Part shown: piece by piece, positions 8,738 through 18,306 of the stretch
How positions within the stretch are numbered: position 1 is the first letter of the stretch
How the letters are laid out: the number at the start of each line of letters is the position of its first letter
Assembly (NCBI GenBank): GCA_944358375.1
Contig: CALVQT010000005.1
Coordinates: 10,037 to 74,036, forward strand
Reading direction: 5' to 3'
From: an uncultured Bacilli bacterium
GTDB lineage: Bacteria > Bacillota_I > Bacilli_A > RF39 > UBA660
DNA length: 64,000 nucleotides
Made by a program: the position numbers and the translations under genes
Notes under the pieces: generated by a model
What the model saw: the letters and a program-made list of their open reading frames with translations, nothing else
Database searches by the model: none
Told to the model about the DNA's origin: nothing

Positions 8738-11044
8738 ATGGATTATAAGAAGTATCCTGCAAAAGAATTAAAAAAACATAGAAATTTGATAAACGAAAGT
8801 GAGCCAATAATAAGTATTATTACCCCATATTATAATGCTAAAGAATATATTGATACTACTTTTATATCCGTAATGAATCAAACATATCCTTTCTATGAAT
8901 GGATTATTGTTGATGATGGATCTAAAGATAAAGAATCAGTTGATAAATTAAAAGAAATAGCTAAAAAAGATAAAAGAATAAAAATATATCATATAGAAAA
9001 CTCTGGACCATCACAAGCTAGAGATTACGGAATATCTAAATGTTCAAAATCAACTAAATATGTTTTTTTCTTAGATAGTGATGACATGTTAGATTCAACT
9101 ATTTTAGAGTGTTTATATTGGACTTTAGAAACTAACAAAGATGCGAGTTTTGCATATACAAAAGAAATCAACTTTGGAGAGCAAGAATTTATTTGGGAAA
9201 ATTATTTTACAGTAGAAAGACAAAAATATGATAATCTATTACCTATTTCTACAATGGTTAGAAAAGAAGATTTAATAGAAGTAGGCTGTTTTGGTATAAA
9301 AGAAAAAGCTATGTATGAAGATTGGAATTTATGGTTAAAATTGCTAAGAGCTGGTAAGAAGCCAATTTGTGTTAGTTCACCACTTTTTTGGTATAGAAAA
9401 TCAACATCTGGCGAATTCGGTAGAGCCAAGAAAAATCATGAAATGGCTATGAAATACGTTAAAGAAACAGCAAAACAAATTCCTGATGATATAGTTGAGC
9501 CGATACAATATCCAAGATATGGTGATAAATATGCCATGAGTCAAGATTTTAATATGGTGCTTCCAGATTATGAAAAAGATGATAAAATTACGGTACTTTA
9601 CATCTTTCCATGGATGGTTGTTGGAGGGGCAGACTTCTTCAATTTAGATTTGATAAAAAGACTAGATAAAAATAAATATCGTTCAATTATTATAACAACA
9701 ACACCAAGCAATAATCCAATAAGACAAGATTTTGAAGACTATGCTGAAGTATATGATATGTCATCATTTATAGACAGAATAAATTATCTTAACTTTGCAG
9801 ATTATATTATTTCTTCTAGAAAAGTAGATTTAGTATTTGTAAGTAATTCAGAATATGGTTATTACATGATTCCATATTTAAAAGGAAAGTATCCAACAAT
9901 ACCATTTATAGATTACATTCATTGTATTGATATATACGATCCAAGAAAAGGTTTTGCAAGATGTAGTAGAGATGTAAAAGAATATATTTATGGAACATAT
10001 AGTTGTAATAATGCAACATTAAGAGAGTTAAAAGAAGACTTTCAAATAGAAAAGGCCGAAACTATTTATATTGGAACTAATGAAAAAAAGTTTGATCCAG
10101 CTAAATTTGATAAAGAAGCATTAAAAGAAAAATATAAAATTCCAAAAGATAAAATAATCATTTCATTTATATGTAGACTAAGTGAACAAAAAAGACCAGA
10201 GATGTTTGTAGAAATAGCAAAAAGAGTATGCAAGGAAGATAATAGAATTTTCTTCGTAGTTGCTGGGGATGGACCTTTAATGCCAAAAGTTAAAGCTCAA
10301 GTAGATGAAAATTTTAAGCTATTGGGAATGATTAAAGAAACAGAAGAAATTTACGCTATTAGTGATGCTACATTCAATTGTTCATCATTTGAAGGATTAG
10401 CCTTAACATCTTATGAGTCATTGTCAATGGGTGTGCCAGTAATTTCCACAGATGCAGGTGGACAAAGTGAATTAATTGATGAAACAGTAGGAGCACTTAT
10501 TCATTATAATGACAATCCAACTCCAGAAATATTTGAAGAAGAAATAAATAATTATGTAAAAGAAACAATTAGAGTAATAAATAATTTAGACTCGCTAAAA
10601 CGTAATTGTCGTCCAAAAATAATTAAAGGGTTCACGCTAGATTTGATGGCAAAAAAATTCGAAAACATATATACTAAAGCTATAAAAGATGAGAAAAATA
10701 AAAAGGTTGAACCAGTTTCTAAAACAACATATGAATTGGCATTAGAAGGATTTTACCAACTATATTTCAATTATACTAATGAATATTATGAAAGGAACTT
10801 AGGTATTTATCCGACCGCTAAAAAAACTAAACATGCCAAAATGTACAGAAAAATAACTAATGTACTATATAGATATGGTGCAGTAAAAGAAGGAAAGGAT
10901 ATTTTAGAATTTTTAAGATTAGCTAAACACTTCATAGTTACATTACTAATACTAATTAAAAAAATGATTACTGGTTTTATTTCAGGTATAAAATTACTAT
11001 TTAAATTAATAATTTATTATCTAAAAAAATTCTTTACAAAATAA
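8738..11044 (+). CDS. Bifunctional glycosyltransferase (GT2 + GT4)
   Basis: About 768 residues. Residues 20-250 are a GT2 domain (ISIITPYYNAKEYIDTT, WIIVDDGSKD, and FFLDSDDMLDS with the DxD). Residues about 280-660 are a GT4 domain in the GT-B fold (IFPWMVVGGADFFNLDL, FICRLSEQKRPEM, and SFEGLALTSYESLSMG with the E-x7-E motif). The last 45 residues are hydrophobic and basic, a likely membrane anchor. The start codon at 8738 has GAGG 7 bases upstream; a GTG at 8732 is too close to it. It probably makes two successive linkages of the surface polymer repeat on the cytoplasmic face. Confidence 0.88.
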   Translation: MDYKKYPAKELKKHRNLINESEPIISIITPYYNAKEYIDTTFISVMNQTYPFYEWIIVDDGSKDKESVDKLKEIAKKDKRIKIYHIENSGPSQARDYGISKCSKSTKYVFFLDSDDMLDSTILECLYWTLETNKDASFAYTKEINFGEQEFIWENYFTVERQKYDNLLPISTMVRKEDLIEVGCFGIKEKAMYEDWNLWLKLLRAGKKPICVSSPLFWYRKSTSGEFGRAKKNHEMAMKYVKETAKQIPDDIVEPIQYPRYGDKYAMSQDFNMVLPDYEKDDKITVLYIFPWMVVGGADFFNLDLIKRLDKNKYRSIIITTTPSNNPIRQDFEDYAEVYDMSSFIDRINYLNFADYIISSRKVDLVFVSNSEYGYYMIPYLKGKYPTIPFIDYIHCIDIYDPRKGFARCSRDVKEYIYGTYSCNNATLRELKEDFQIEKAETIYIGTNEKKFDPAKFDKEALKEKYKIPKDKIIISFICRLSEQKRPEMFVEIAKRVCKEDNRIFFVVAGDGPLMPKVKAQVDENFKLLGMIKETEEIYAISDATFNCSSFEGLALTSYESLSMGVPVISTDAGGQSELIDETVGALIHYNDNPTPEIFEEEINNYVKETIRVINNLDSLKRNCRPKIIKGFTLDLMAKKFENIYTKAIKDEKNKKVEPVSKTTYELALEGFYQLYFNYTNEYYERNLGIYPTAKKTKHAKMYRKITNVLYRYGAVKEGKDILEFLRLAKHFIVTLLILIKKMITGFISGIKLLFKLIIYYLKKFFTK

Positions 11045-11070
11045 AAGTTAATTTAACTTTTATTTTTTTT
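11043..11070 (+). terminator. Intrinsic terminator after the bifunctional glycosyltransferase
   Basis: AAAAGTT (11043-11049) pairs with AACTTTT (11055-11061) and a run of T follows. Confidence 0.6.
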
Positions 11071-11102
11071 ATTGAAAATAGATTTGTATATAAACAAAAA
11101 AT

Positions 11103-11132
11103 TTGTTACACTAAAGTAGAATTTGTTATATT
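11103..11132 (+). promoter_or_regulatory. Promoter of GT4 glycosyltransferase
   Basis: -35 TTGTTA (11103-11108), 18-base spacer, -10 TATATT (11127-11132). The gene starts 22 bases downstream. Confidence 0.6.
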
Positions 11133-11153
11133 GTGAAAGATTAGAGGGAGAAA

Positions 11154-12425
11154 ATGAAAAAAGCATTAATTTGTTTAGAACAGTTAGGAATAGGTGGTGT
11201 AGAAACATTTGCAATAACGCAAATAAAAGAGTTTGCTAGAAGAAAAATAAAATGTTACGTTTTAGCACAAGATGGAATATTAGCCGAAAAGATAAGAAAA
11301 TTACCGGAAGTTGAAATTATAGACTTTGCTTATAAGCTAGAAAATAAAATGGATTTTTCAAAGATAGAAGAAATAGAAAATATAATAAAAACAAATAAAA
11401 TAGACTTTATTTATGCTCATCAATATCCATGTATTCCCTATGTTTTACCAGCAGCCATAAAATGTAAAGTACCATATATAGCATATTTACATAACATTAT
11501 TCCAGGAGTACCTCAATGGTTTGTGAATACTTTTGAAATTTATAAGATACTACTTCCAATGTTTTTTTTAAATGCTACTAAAATTATTTCTATAGCTGAA
11601 AAAGTAAAAAAAGAAAATCAAGAATTATTTAATATTCCTGATGATAAATATTTAATTATAAAAAATAGTCTAGATTTTAACGAGTATCCAGATATAAAAA
11701 TAAAAAAATTTCCCAAAAAAATAAAAAACTTTTTATTGTTTGGAAGAATGTCAGAAGAAAAAAATAAATCTATCAACACTTCTATCAATTACTATCTTTG
11801 GTGCTTAGAAAATTATAATAAAGATATTAAATTAACAATAGTAGGTGATGGAGATATATTAGACGATTTAAAAGAAAAATATAAAGACTTTAATGTAGAA
11901 TTTAAAGGAGCTTTAGCAAATGTTAAGCCAGAAATAGCAAAAGCTGACGTAGTTTTAGCTGTTGATAGGTGTGCCTTAGAATCTGTTGCTTCAAAAAAGC
12001 CAACTATAATTTGTGGTTATAGCAATAAAGTGAAATTGGTTACTCCTGATATTATAAAACAAGCAGTAGATGAAAATTTCAGTGGCTATAGTTTAGAAGA
12101 TAATAAAGAAGAAATCTTCAAATATAGTTCCGAACAAATTGATAAAATTATAGAAGAAAATTATCAATATGTAAGAAAAAAATTATCAATTTCAAATAGC
12201 ATTTATCTAGATATTGATTCGTATAGTCCATACGTGGATGTAACAGGAATTTTTAAAAATATAAATGAAATGATGCTAGAAATTGAAAAACTTAAAGATT
12301 ATAACTATGGATTAAATGAAGAAGTTAAGTATTTAAAAGAACAATTAGATTTCATTAAAAGTAGTAAAAGATGGCAATTGATTAATAAGTATTGTGATAT
12401 ATTAGGTAAATTAAGAAAAAAATAG
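11154..12425 (+). CDS. GT4-family glycosyltransferase with C-terminal coiled coil
   Basis: 423 residues. The GT-B fold signature is seen at both ends: the N-terminal loop QLGIGGVETFAITQ and, in the second half, FGRMSEEKNKSI. The E-x7-E motif region is degenerate (DRCALESVASKKPTIICGY). Residues 375-423 form a charged coiled coil ending in SSKRWQLINKYCDIL, a tail that recurs in the next gene's product. AGAGGGAG precedes the ATG. It is probably a cytoplasmic enzyme adding one sugar of the surface glycan. Confidence 0.83.
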   Translation: MKKALICLEQLGIGGVETFAITQIKEFARRKIKCYVLAQDGILAEKIRKLPEVEIIDFAYKLENKMDFSKIEEIENIIKTNKIDFIYAHQYPCIPYVLPAAIKCKVPYIAYLHNIIPGVPQWFVNTFEIYKILLPMFFLNATKIISIAEKVKKENQELFNIPDDKYLIIKNSLDFNEYPDIKIKKFPKKIKNFLLFGRMSEEKNKSINTSINYYLWCLENYNKDIKLTIVGDGDILDDLKEKYKDFNVEFKGALANVKPEIAKADVVLAVDRCALESVASKKPTIICGYSNKVKLVTPDIIKQAVDENFSGYSLEDNKEEIFKYSSEQIDKIIEENYQYVRKKLSISNSIYLDIDSYSPYVDVTGIFKNINEMMLEIEKLKDYNYGLNEEVKYLKEQLDFIKSSKRWQLINKYCDILGKLRKK

Positions 12426-12434
12426 TATTTAAAT

Positions 12435-12463
12435 TTGGCTAATAATTATAAGTTTGTTATAAT
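12435..12463 (+). promoter_or_regulatory. Extended -10 promoter
   Basis: -35 TTGGCT (12435-12440), 17-base spacer, -10 TATAAT (12458-12463) with TG at 12455-12456. It drives the pyruvyltransferase fusion gene. Confidence 0.72.
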
Positions 12464-12506
12464 GATATAGAAAACAAAATTATAATTATAGGGAAGGTTG
12501 ATGCTA

Positions 12507-14915
12507 ATGAAGATAAAAAAAATATTATTATACGGAATAGGGTCATTTAAAAACAGAGGTTGTGAAGCACTTGTAAATTCAACGATCACTCAATTTCCTA
12601 ATGATGTTGAGATTATCGCAGCTACATTTGATTACAATAATAACAAAAATAAATACAAAAATAAAATAACAAAATATGTTAATCATAGAAAAACAAATGA
12701 AGAAGAATTTACACAAGAAGAATTAAAAGAATTAAAAAAAATTCAAAGTCTTCCATTTGACTATAACAACTATGAAAATTTTTATGAAAAAGAAGTAATA
12801 AAAGAATTAAAAAATGTTGATTTAGCTATTCATATAGGCGGAGATAATTACTGCTATGGTGATAACGAATGGTTGTATGCAATCAATAATAATGCTAAGA
12901 AGTTAAATAAAAAAACAATTCTATGGGGTGCGTCATTATATGACGAAATAACTGACTTAGAACTAATTGAAGATTTAAAAAAATATGATCTTTTAATTCT
13001 AAGAGAAAAAATAAGTTATAACGCAATAAAAAAATATATTTCAGAAGAAAAATTAATGTTAGCGCCCGATCCAGCTTTTTCACTAGAACCAAAAAAGGTT
13101 AAGTTAAACAAATGGTATCAAAATAGAAATATTGTAGGTATAAATTTAAGCCCTTTAACTATTAAAAATGAAGAAAGTTATTTAAGTATAAAGGAAATGA
13201 TTGACTATATATTAAATAATACAAAATATTCTATTGCCTTAATTCCACATGTAACTATAGACTCATCTAATGACTTTGATATTTTATCTAAATTAAAAGA
13301 AGATTATTTAGGAAACTCTAAAGTATATTTAGAAGAAGGTAATTATGATTGTCAGGAAATAAAATATATTATTTCCAAATTTAAATTATTTATAGCTGCT
13401 AGAACTCATGCTTCAATAGCAGCATACTCATCATGCATCCCAACTCTTGTCATTGGTTATAGTGTGAAATCAAGGGGTATTGCAGAAGATATTTTCGGTA
13501 ATTATAAAAATTATGTTATTCCAACCGAGGAGATTACTAAAGAAAAATTAATAAGTGGTTTTAAATTTATTAATGAAAATCAAGAAAAAATAAAGAACAA
13601 ATTGGAAAAAGAAATTAAAAAAATATCTGTTGATGCTAAAAGTATTTATTCGATAATGTTCAAGAAACTAGAACAAATTGAAAAAGAAAAAATATGTTCT
13701 CAAAAAAAGTGTGTTGGTTGTACTGCATGTATGAATATTTGTCCAAAACACGCTATTACAATGCAAAAAAATTCAGAAGGATTTTTATATCCCAAGATTG
13801 ATTTAGATAAATGTATAGAGTGTGGATTGTGCAAAAAAGTATGTTGCAGAATAAATGAAAGTAAAAATACTAATAATGTACTAGAGTGTTATGCTGCAAA
13901 AGCTAAAGAAAAATTTATTCAAGAAAAAAGTTCATCAGGTGGTATTTTCTATTATTTAGCTAAGAAAACTATCGAGGAAAAAGGAATAGTCTATGGGGCA
14001 ACATTAAATGATTATAAAGTTAGTCACATAAGAATAACAAATACAGAAGAAATTGCCAAACTCCAAGGATCTAAATACGCTGAAAGTGATTTATCTAATA
14101 ATATTTATAATAATGTTAAGCAAGACTTAGAAAAAAATAAACTAGTTTTATTTTCTGGAACTCCATGTCAGATATTAGGTTTAAAAAGTTACTTAAATAA
14201 AGAATATGAAAAATTGTACACAGTTAGTGTTATTTGCCATGGTGTAATTAATGATGATATTTTAAATAAACGTATTAAAGAAGTTGAAGATATTTTTGAG
14301 TCTAAAATGCAAAGTATCAAATATAAATCAAAAACTAATGGATGGGATATATCAAGTATCGATTATAATCTAGAAAGAATAAATAAAACATACAAATTTT
14401 CAGATGATCCAATGATGAATTTATTTATTGATAATTATATATTAAGAGAATCTTGTTATGATTGTCCTGCTAAAGGAAAAAACAATCTTGCAGATATTAT
14501 TTTGGGAGACTTTTGGGGAATATATGACATTGATAGAGATTTTTTCGATCATGCTGGAGTATCAGCAATCATTATAAATACGGAAGCAGGAAAGAAGTTA
14601 TTTAACTCAATAAAAGATAATTTGAATGTAAGGAATGTTAATATTGAAGATATTGCAAAATACAATCCTTCATTGGTAAAATCTGCTACTAAACCATTAG
14701 AACGAAATGTAATTTTTAAAGAACTATCTAAAAATACATTCCAGATGGTAGATAAAGCATATAATAAAAAGAAAATAACTGCAGCAATGAAAGAAATATC
14801 TAATTTAAAAGATCAAAACAATAATATTAATGCTCAATTGCAACAAATTCGTAATAGTAAACGATACAAATTTATTGATAAAATTGGTAACATTAAAAAT
14901 AAAATATTTAAATAA
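12507..14915 (+). CDS. Polysaccharide pyruvyltransferase / ferredoxin / FrhB-like fusion protein
   Basis: About 802 residues in three parts. Residues 1-385 are a polysaccharide pyruvyltransferase (WcaK/CsaB type): YGIGSFKNRGCEALVNS at the start, DLAIHIGGDNYCYG, and the ARTHASIAAYSSCIPT segment. Residues 395-450 are a two-cluster ferredoxin: CVGCTACMNICPK and then CIECGLCKKVCC. Residues 460-760 match the coenzyme F420 hydrogenase/dehydrogenase beta subunit family (FrhB/FdhB), with SSSGGIFYYLA, LFSGTPCQILGLK, CHGV and CYDCPAKG. A coiled coil ends in NSKRYKFIDKIG. GGGAAGG lies 9 bases before the chosen ATG; ATG 12501 and TTG 12498 are too close to it. The first part adds ketal pyruvate to sugars. 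The redox part may modify a sugar, which is inference. Confidence 0.85.
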   Translation: MKIKKILLYGIGSFKNRGCEALVNSTITQFPNDVEIIAATFDYNNNKNKYKNKITKYVNHRKTNEEEFTQEELKELKKIQSLPFDYNNYENFYEKEVIKELKNVDLAIHIGGDNYCYGDNEWLYAINNNAKKLNKKTILWGASLYDEITDLELIEDLKKYDLLILREKISYNAIKKYISEEKLMLAPDPAFSLEPKKVKLNKWYQNRNIVGINLSPLTIKNEESYLSIKEMIDYILNNTKYSIALIPHVTIDSSNDFDILSKLKEDYLGNSKVYLEEGNYDCQEIKYIISKFKLFIAARTHASIAAYSSCIPTLVIGYSVKSRGIAEDIFGNYKNYVIPTEEITKEKLISGFKFINENQEKIKNKLEKEIKKISVDAKSIYSIMFKKLEQIEKEKICSQKKCVGCTACMNICPKHAITMQKNSEGFLYPKIDLDKCIECGLCKKVCCRINESKNTNNVLECYAAKAKEKFIQEKSSSGGIFYYLAKKTIEEKGIVYGATLNDYKVSHIRITNTEEIAKLQGSKYAESDLSNNIYNNVKQDLEKNKLVLFSGTPCQILGLKSYLNKEYEKLYTVSVICHGVINDDILNKRIKEVEDIFESKMQSIKYKSKTNGWDISSIDYNLERINKTYKFSDDPMMNLFIDNYILRESCYDCPAKGKNNLADIILGDFWGIYDIDRDFFDHAGVSAIIINTEAGKKLFNSIKDNLNVRNVNIEDIAKYNPSLVKSATKPLERNVIFKELSKNTFQMVDKAYNKKKITAAMKEISNLKDQNNNINAQLQQIRNSKRYKFIDKIGNIKNKIFK

Positions 14916-14936
14916 GTTTAAGAAGGAGAAGATAAT

Positions 14937-16904
14937 ATGAAAAATTTAAGAAAAATACTTTTAATCTTAATATTATTTTTTGCTTTTAACCTTAATGTAG
15001 AAGCTAAAGAAGGATGGATATATGAAGATGGATTAACATATTATTATGAAAATAATCAAATGATAGTAGGATTCAAAGAAATAGAAGGTTCAAAATATTT
15101 CTTTAGTAAAATAAATGGAGCTTTAAAATATGGTTTACAAAGTTCAGATGGAAAAATATGGTATCAAGATGAAGAAGGAAAATTAATAACAGGATGGCAA
15201 GACTTAAATGGAAATCGTTATTATTATGATGAAGAAGGCTATCAAGTTCGAGGCTTTAGAGAAATAGAAGGTTCAAAGTATTTCTTCAGTAATATCAATG
15301 GAGCTTTGAAATATGGCTTACAAAGCTCGGATGGAAAAATATGGTATCAAGATGAAGAAGGAAAATTGATAACAGGATGGCAAGACTTAAATGGAAATCG
15401 TTATTATTATGATGAAGAAGGCTATCAAGTTCGAGGCTTTAGAGAAATAGAAGGTTCAAAGTATTTCTTCAGTAATATCAATGGAGCTTTGAAATATGGC
15501 TTACAAAGCTCGGATGGAAAAATATGGTATCAAGATGAAGAAGGAAAATTGATAACAGGATGGCAAGACTTAAATGGAAATCTTTATTATTATGATGAAG
15601 AAGGCTATCAAGTTCGAGGTTTTAGAAAAATAGAAGGTTCAAAGTATTTCTTCAGTAATATCAATGGAGCTTTGAAATATGGCTTACAAAGCTCGGATGG
15701 AAAAATATGGTATCAAGATGAAGAAGGAAAATTGATAACAGGATGGCAAGACTTAAATGGAAATCTTTATTATTATGATGAAGAAGGCTATCAAGTTCGA
15801 GGTTTTAGAAAAATAGAAGGTTCAAAGTATTTCTTCAGTAATATCAATGGAGCTTTGAAATATGGCTTACAAAGCTCGGATGGAAAAATATGGTATCAAG
15901 ATGAAGAAGGAAAATTGATAACAGGATGGCAAGACTTAAATGGAAATCTTTATTATTATGATGAAGAAGGCTATCAAGTTCGAGGCTTTAGAGAAATAGA
16001 TGGCTCAAAATATTTTTTCAGTAATAGTAACGGAGCTTTAAAATATGGATGGCAAGGCTTAAATGGAGAATATTGGTATCAAAATGAAGCAGGAGCTTTG
16101 ATAAAAGGACTTCAAACTATAGATGGTCGTCAGTATAAATTTAATGAAACTACTGGTATTTTGGAAGGCTTTAGAAGGGAAAATGGTAAATTATATTATA
16201 ATAATCCAGATGGTACTCCAGCAAAAGGTGTTGAGTACATGATAGGGAGTTTTTGGAAATTTAATGAATTAACAGCTGAGTTTGAAAAATATGTTAGACA
16301 AATTAGAGTAATTGATATTTCTTATCACAACGGAAATATAGATTGGGAGACTGTAAAAAAATCAGGATTAGTTGATGCAGTTATATTAAGATTAGGCTAT
16401 AGTGTTGGGTTTATAGATCAGAAATTCATAAGTAACAAAAATGAATTAGAAAGATTAGGAATACCTTATTCAGTATATTTATTTAGTTATGCAGAAAATG
16501 CTAACGAAGCGTTAATGGAATCTAATTTTCTTATAAATACTATCAGAGAAAATAATGTAAAAATTGCTTCTAATATTTTTGGAATATATTATGACCTAGA
16601 ATCTTGGTATATACAATCAACTGGTGAGTCAAGTAAAAATATCAGTAACCAAGCATATTCTGACATAATTACTACATTCATAAACAATACAGAAAAAAAT
16701 TTATCCATAAAGACAAGAATATATACAAATAAAAATTATATTTTTGAACATTTTGAATCACATGTTCGTGATTATGTAACTTGGGTAGCAGAGTGGAACG
16801 ATACCCTTGATTATGATGGTCCATATGAAGGATGGCAGTATACAAGTTCTGGGACAGTACCAGGAATAAATGGAAATGTAGACATGAACATATTCTATTA
16901 TTAA
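14937..16904 (+). CDS. Secreted GH25 muramidase with choline-binding-type wall repeats
   Basis: 655 residues. A Sec signal peptide (hydrophobic core LLILILFFAF, cleavage near VEA-KEG) is followed by wall-binding repeats of the CW_binding_1 type (GWQDLNGNRYYYDEEG, GFREIEGSKYFFS) to about residue 440. The C-terminal GH25 lysozyme domain runs from about residue 457: VIDISYHNGNIDW, catalytic YYDLESW (Asp553, Glu555) and the closing SGTVPGINGNVDMN. It should bind a wall glycopolymer through its aromatic repeats and cleave the N-acetylmuramyl bond of peptidoglycan. AAGGAG precedes the ATG. Placement inside the glycopolymer locus suggests the repeats recognise the polymer made by the neighbours. Confidence 0.92.
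   Translation: MKNLRKILLILILFFAFNLNVEAKEGWIYEDGLTYYYENNQMIVGFKEIEGSKYFFSKINGALKYGLQSSDGKIWYQDEEGKLITGWQDLNGNRYYYDEEGYQVRGFREIEGSKYFFSNINGALKYGLQSSDGKIWYQDEEGKLITGWQDLNGNRYYYDEEGYQVRGFREIEGSKYFFSNINGALKYGLQSSDGKIWYQDEEGKLITGWQDLNGNLYYYDEEGYQVRGFRKIEGSKYFFSNINGALKYGLQSSDGKIWYQDEEGKLITGWQDLNGNLYYYDEEGYQVRGFRKIEGSKYFFSNINGALKYGLQSSDGKIWYQDEEGKLITGWQDLNGNLYYYDEEGYQVRGFREIDGSKYFFSNSNGALKYGWQGLNGEYWYQNEAGALIKGLQTIDGRQYKFNETTGILEGFRRENGKLYYNNPDGTPAKGVEYMIGSFWKFNELTAEFEKYVRQIRVIDISYHNGNIDWETVKKSGLVDAVILRLGYSVGFIDQKFISNKNELERLGIPYSVYLFSYAENANEALMESNFLINTIRENNVKIASNIFGIYYDLESWYIQSTGESSKNISNQAYSDIITTFINNTEKNLSIKTRIYTNKNYIFEHFESHVRDYVTWVAEWNDTLDYDGPYEGWQYTSSGTVPGINGNVDMNIFYY
15096..16010 (+). repeat. Five tandem 183-bp repeats (61-residue wall-binding unit)
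   Basis: Units start at 15096, 15279, 15462, 15645 and 15828. Copies 2-5 are nearly identical in DNA, differing by changes such as an Arg/Leu swap in NGNR/LYYY and Glu/Lys in FRE/KIEG. Copy 1 and the partial unit after 16010 have diverged. The block is in frame within the muramidase gene, so copy number can change without frameshift. Confidence 0.95.
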
Positions 16905-16914
16905 AGGAGTAAAT

Positions 16915-17313
16915 ATGGTAGAAAAATTAAAACAAAATAAATTATTTATTCAAATAATGAAATTTTTAGTAGTAGGTGGAACAGCTACATTAATAGACTT
17001 TGTAGTATTATTCATATTAAAAGAATTTGCTTCCTTTAATGAAATAATTGCGAATACAATTTCTTTCACAATTTCTGTTATTTATAACTATATTGCTAGT
17101 GTTAAATGGGTTTTTGATGTTAACAAAGAAAAAGATGCCAAACAGCAATTTATAATATTTATAGTATTTAGCATTATAGGATTACTAATAAATAACATAA
17201 TATTATGGATTTGTGTTGATAAATTTGCTATTTATTATTTAATAGGCAAAGTAATAGCAACTATAATAGTAATGGTATTTAATTTTGTAACAAGAAAAAT
17301 GTTTTTAGAATAG
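16915..17313 (+). CDS. GtrA-family membrane protein
   Basis: 132 residues with four membrane helices. FLVVGGTATLIDFVVLFIL and the C-terminal KVIATIIVMVFNFVTRKMF are the GtrA signature. GtrA proteins are thought to take part in flipping of prenyl-phosphate sugars made by GtrB-type enzymes such as the one encoded near 4 kb. AAAGGAG lies 6 bases before the ATG, 10 bases after the muramidase stop, so the two are probably cotranscribed. Confidence 0.9.
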   Translation: MVEKLKQNKLFIQIMKFLVVGGTATLIDFVVLFILKEFASFNEIIANTISFTISVIYNYIASVKWVFDVNKEKDAKQQFIIFIVFSIIGLLINNIILWICVDKFAIYYLIGKVIATIIVMVFNFVTRKMFLE

Positions 17314-17332
17314 TGCATTATGCACTATTTTA
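17309..17332 (+). terminator. Intrinsic terminator after gtrA-like gene
   Basis: Perfect stem ATAGTGCA / TGCACTAT with loop TTA, followed by TTTTATATT. The stem includes the stop codon. Confidence 0.75.
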
Positions 17333-17378
17333 TATTGTTATGATATAATATAGTCATATTGACAAGGAGGACTATTTA

Positions 17379-18305
17379 TTGAAAAAATGTGTTTTGATTA
17401 TGAATCCTGAAAGTGGAAAAGTCAAAAATAAACAAAATTTAAAAAATGTTTATGATATACTGAGAAAATATGATTATGATGGAGAAATACGTTATACAAA
17501 AAGAAAAAATGATGCAACAGAAATAGTTAAAAATTTAGACAACGATGTAGATTTAGTTATTAGTTGTGGTGGTGATGGTACCTTGAATGAAGTGGTAACA
17601 GGAAATATGCAAAGAAAAAGAAGAATAACTTTAGCAAATCTTCCTTTAGGAACTACTAATGATGTTGGAAATATGTATGGTTTGCATGGTACCATGACAG
17701 ACAATTTAGAATTGCTATTAAAAGGAAAGCCTAAAAAAATAGATATTATTAAAATTAATGACGATCCTTTTGTTTATGTTGCTTGTTTAGGAGATTATAT
17801 AGATATGGCTTATAATACTCCACGAGAATTAAAAAAGAAATATGGTAAGATTGCCTACATTATTTATGGAATAAAGCAATTAAGAAATAAAATAAATAAG
17901 TATCACATAAAATATAAAATAGATAATAAAGAATATGAAGGAATATATTCATTTATATTTATTACTAATGCTTCACGTATAGCTGGAGTAGATGATATTT
18001 ATTATGATATTAAGTTAAATGATAATAAATTTGAAGTAGCATTTGCTTCAATAGAAAATAAAAAAGACATGATTAAGATGTTAGTAATGACGCAAACTAG
18101 AGATATTAAAAAAATACCAGGTGTTACTTATTATCAAACAGATAATTTAGAAATAGAATTTTTAAATCCTCCTAAAACTTCTTGGTGTATTGATGGAGAA
18201 GAACTACAAAGTTCTAAAATTAATTTTAAATTTGAAGTAGATAGTAAAACTACAATGTTAATACCAAAAGAGAATTTATCAAGATTATTTGAAAGTGATA
18301 TATAA
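17379..18305 (+). CDS. Diacylglycerol/lipid kinase family protein (DagK/YegS type)
   Basis: 308 residues. The nucleotide-binding CGGDGTLNEVV and LPLGTTNDVGN are the hallmark of DAGKc enzymes, and the C-terminal SWCIDGEELQS is the family's DGE motif. It phosphorylates diacylglycerol or a related lipid, returning lipid released by glycerophosphate-polymer synthesis to phosphatidate. It starts with TTG, 8 bases after AAGGAGG, and has an extended -10 promoter TGATATAAT at 17341-17349. The following membrane protein gene begins one base after its stop. Confidence 0.9.
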   Translation: MKKCVLIMNPESGKVKNKQNLKNVYDILRKYDYDGEIRYTKRKNDATEIVKNLDNDVDLVISCGGDGTLNEVVTGNMQRKRRITLANLPLGTTNDVGNMYGLHGTMTDNLELLLKGKPKKIDIIKINDDPFVYVACLGDYIDMAYNTPRELKKKYGKIAYIIYGIKQLRNKINKYHIKYKIDNKEYEGIYSFIFITNASRIAGVDDIYYDIKLNDNKFEVAFASIENKKDMIKMLVMTQTRDIKKIPGVTYYQTDNLEIEFLNPPKTSWCIDGEELQSSKINFKFEVDSKTTMLIPKENLSRLFESDI

Positions 18306-18306
18306 T

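Noticed and set aside
15096..16010. CRISPR-like regular repeats
   Set aside because: The units are 183 bp, contiguous and in frame; there are no spacers. It is a protein repeat.
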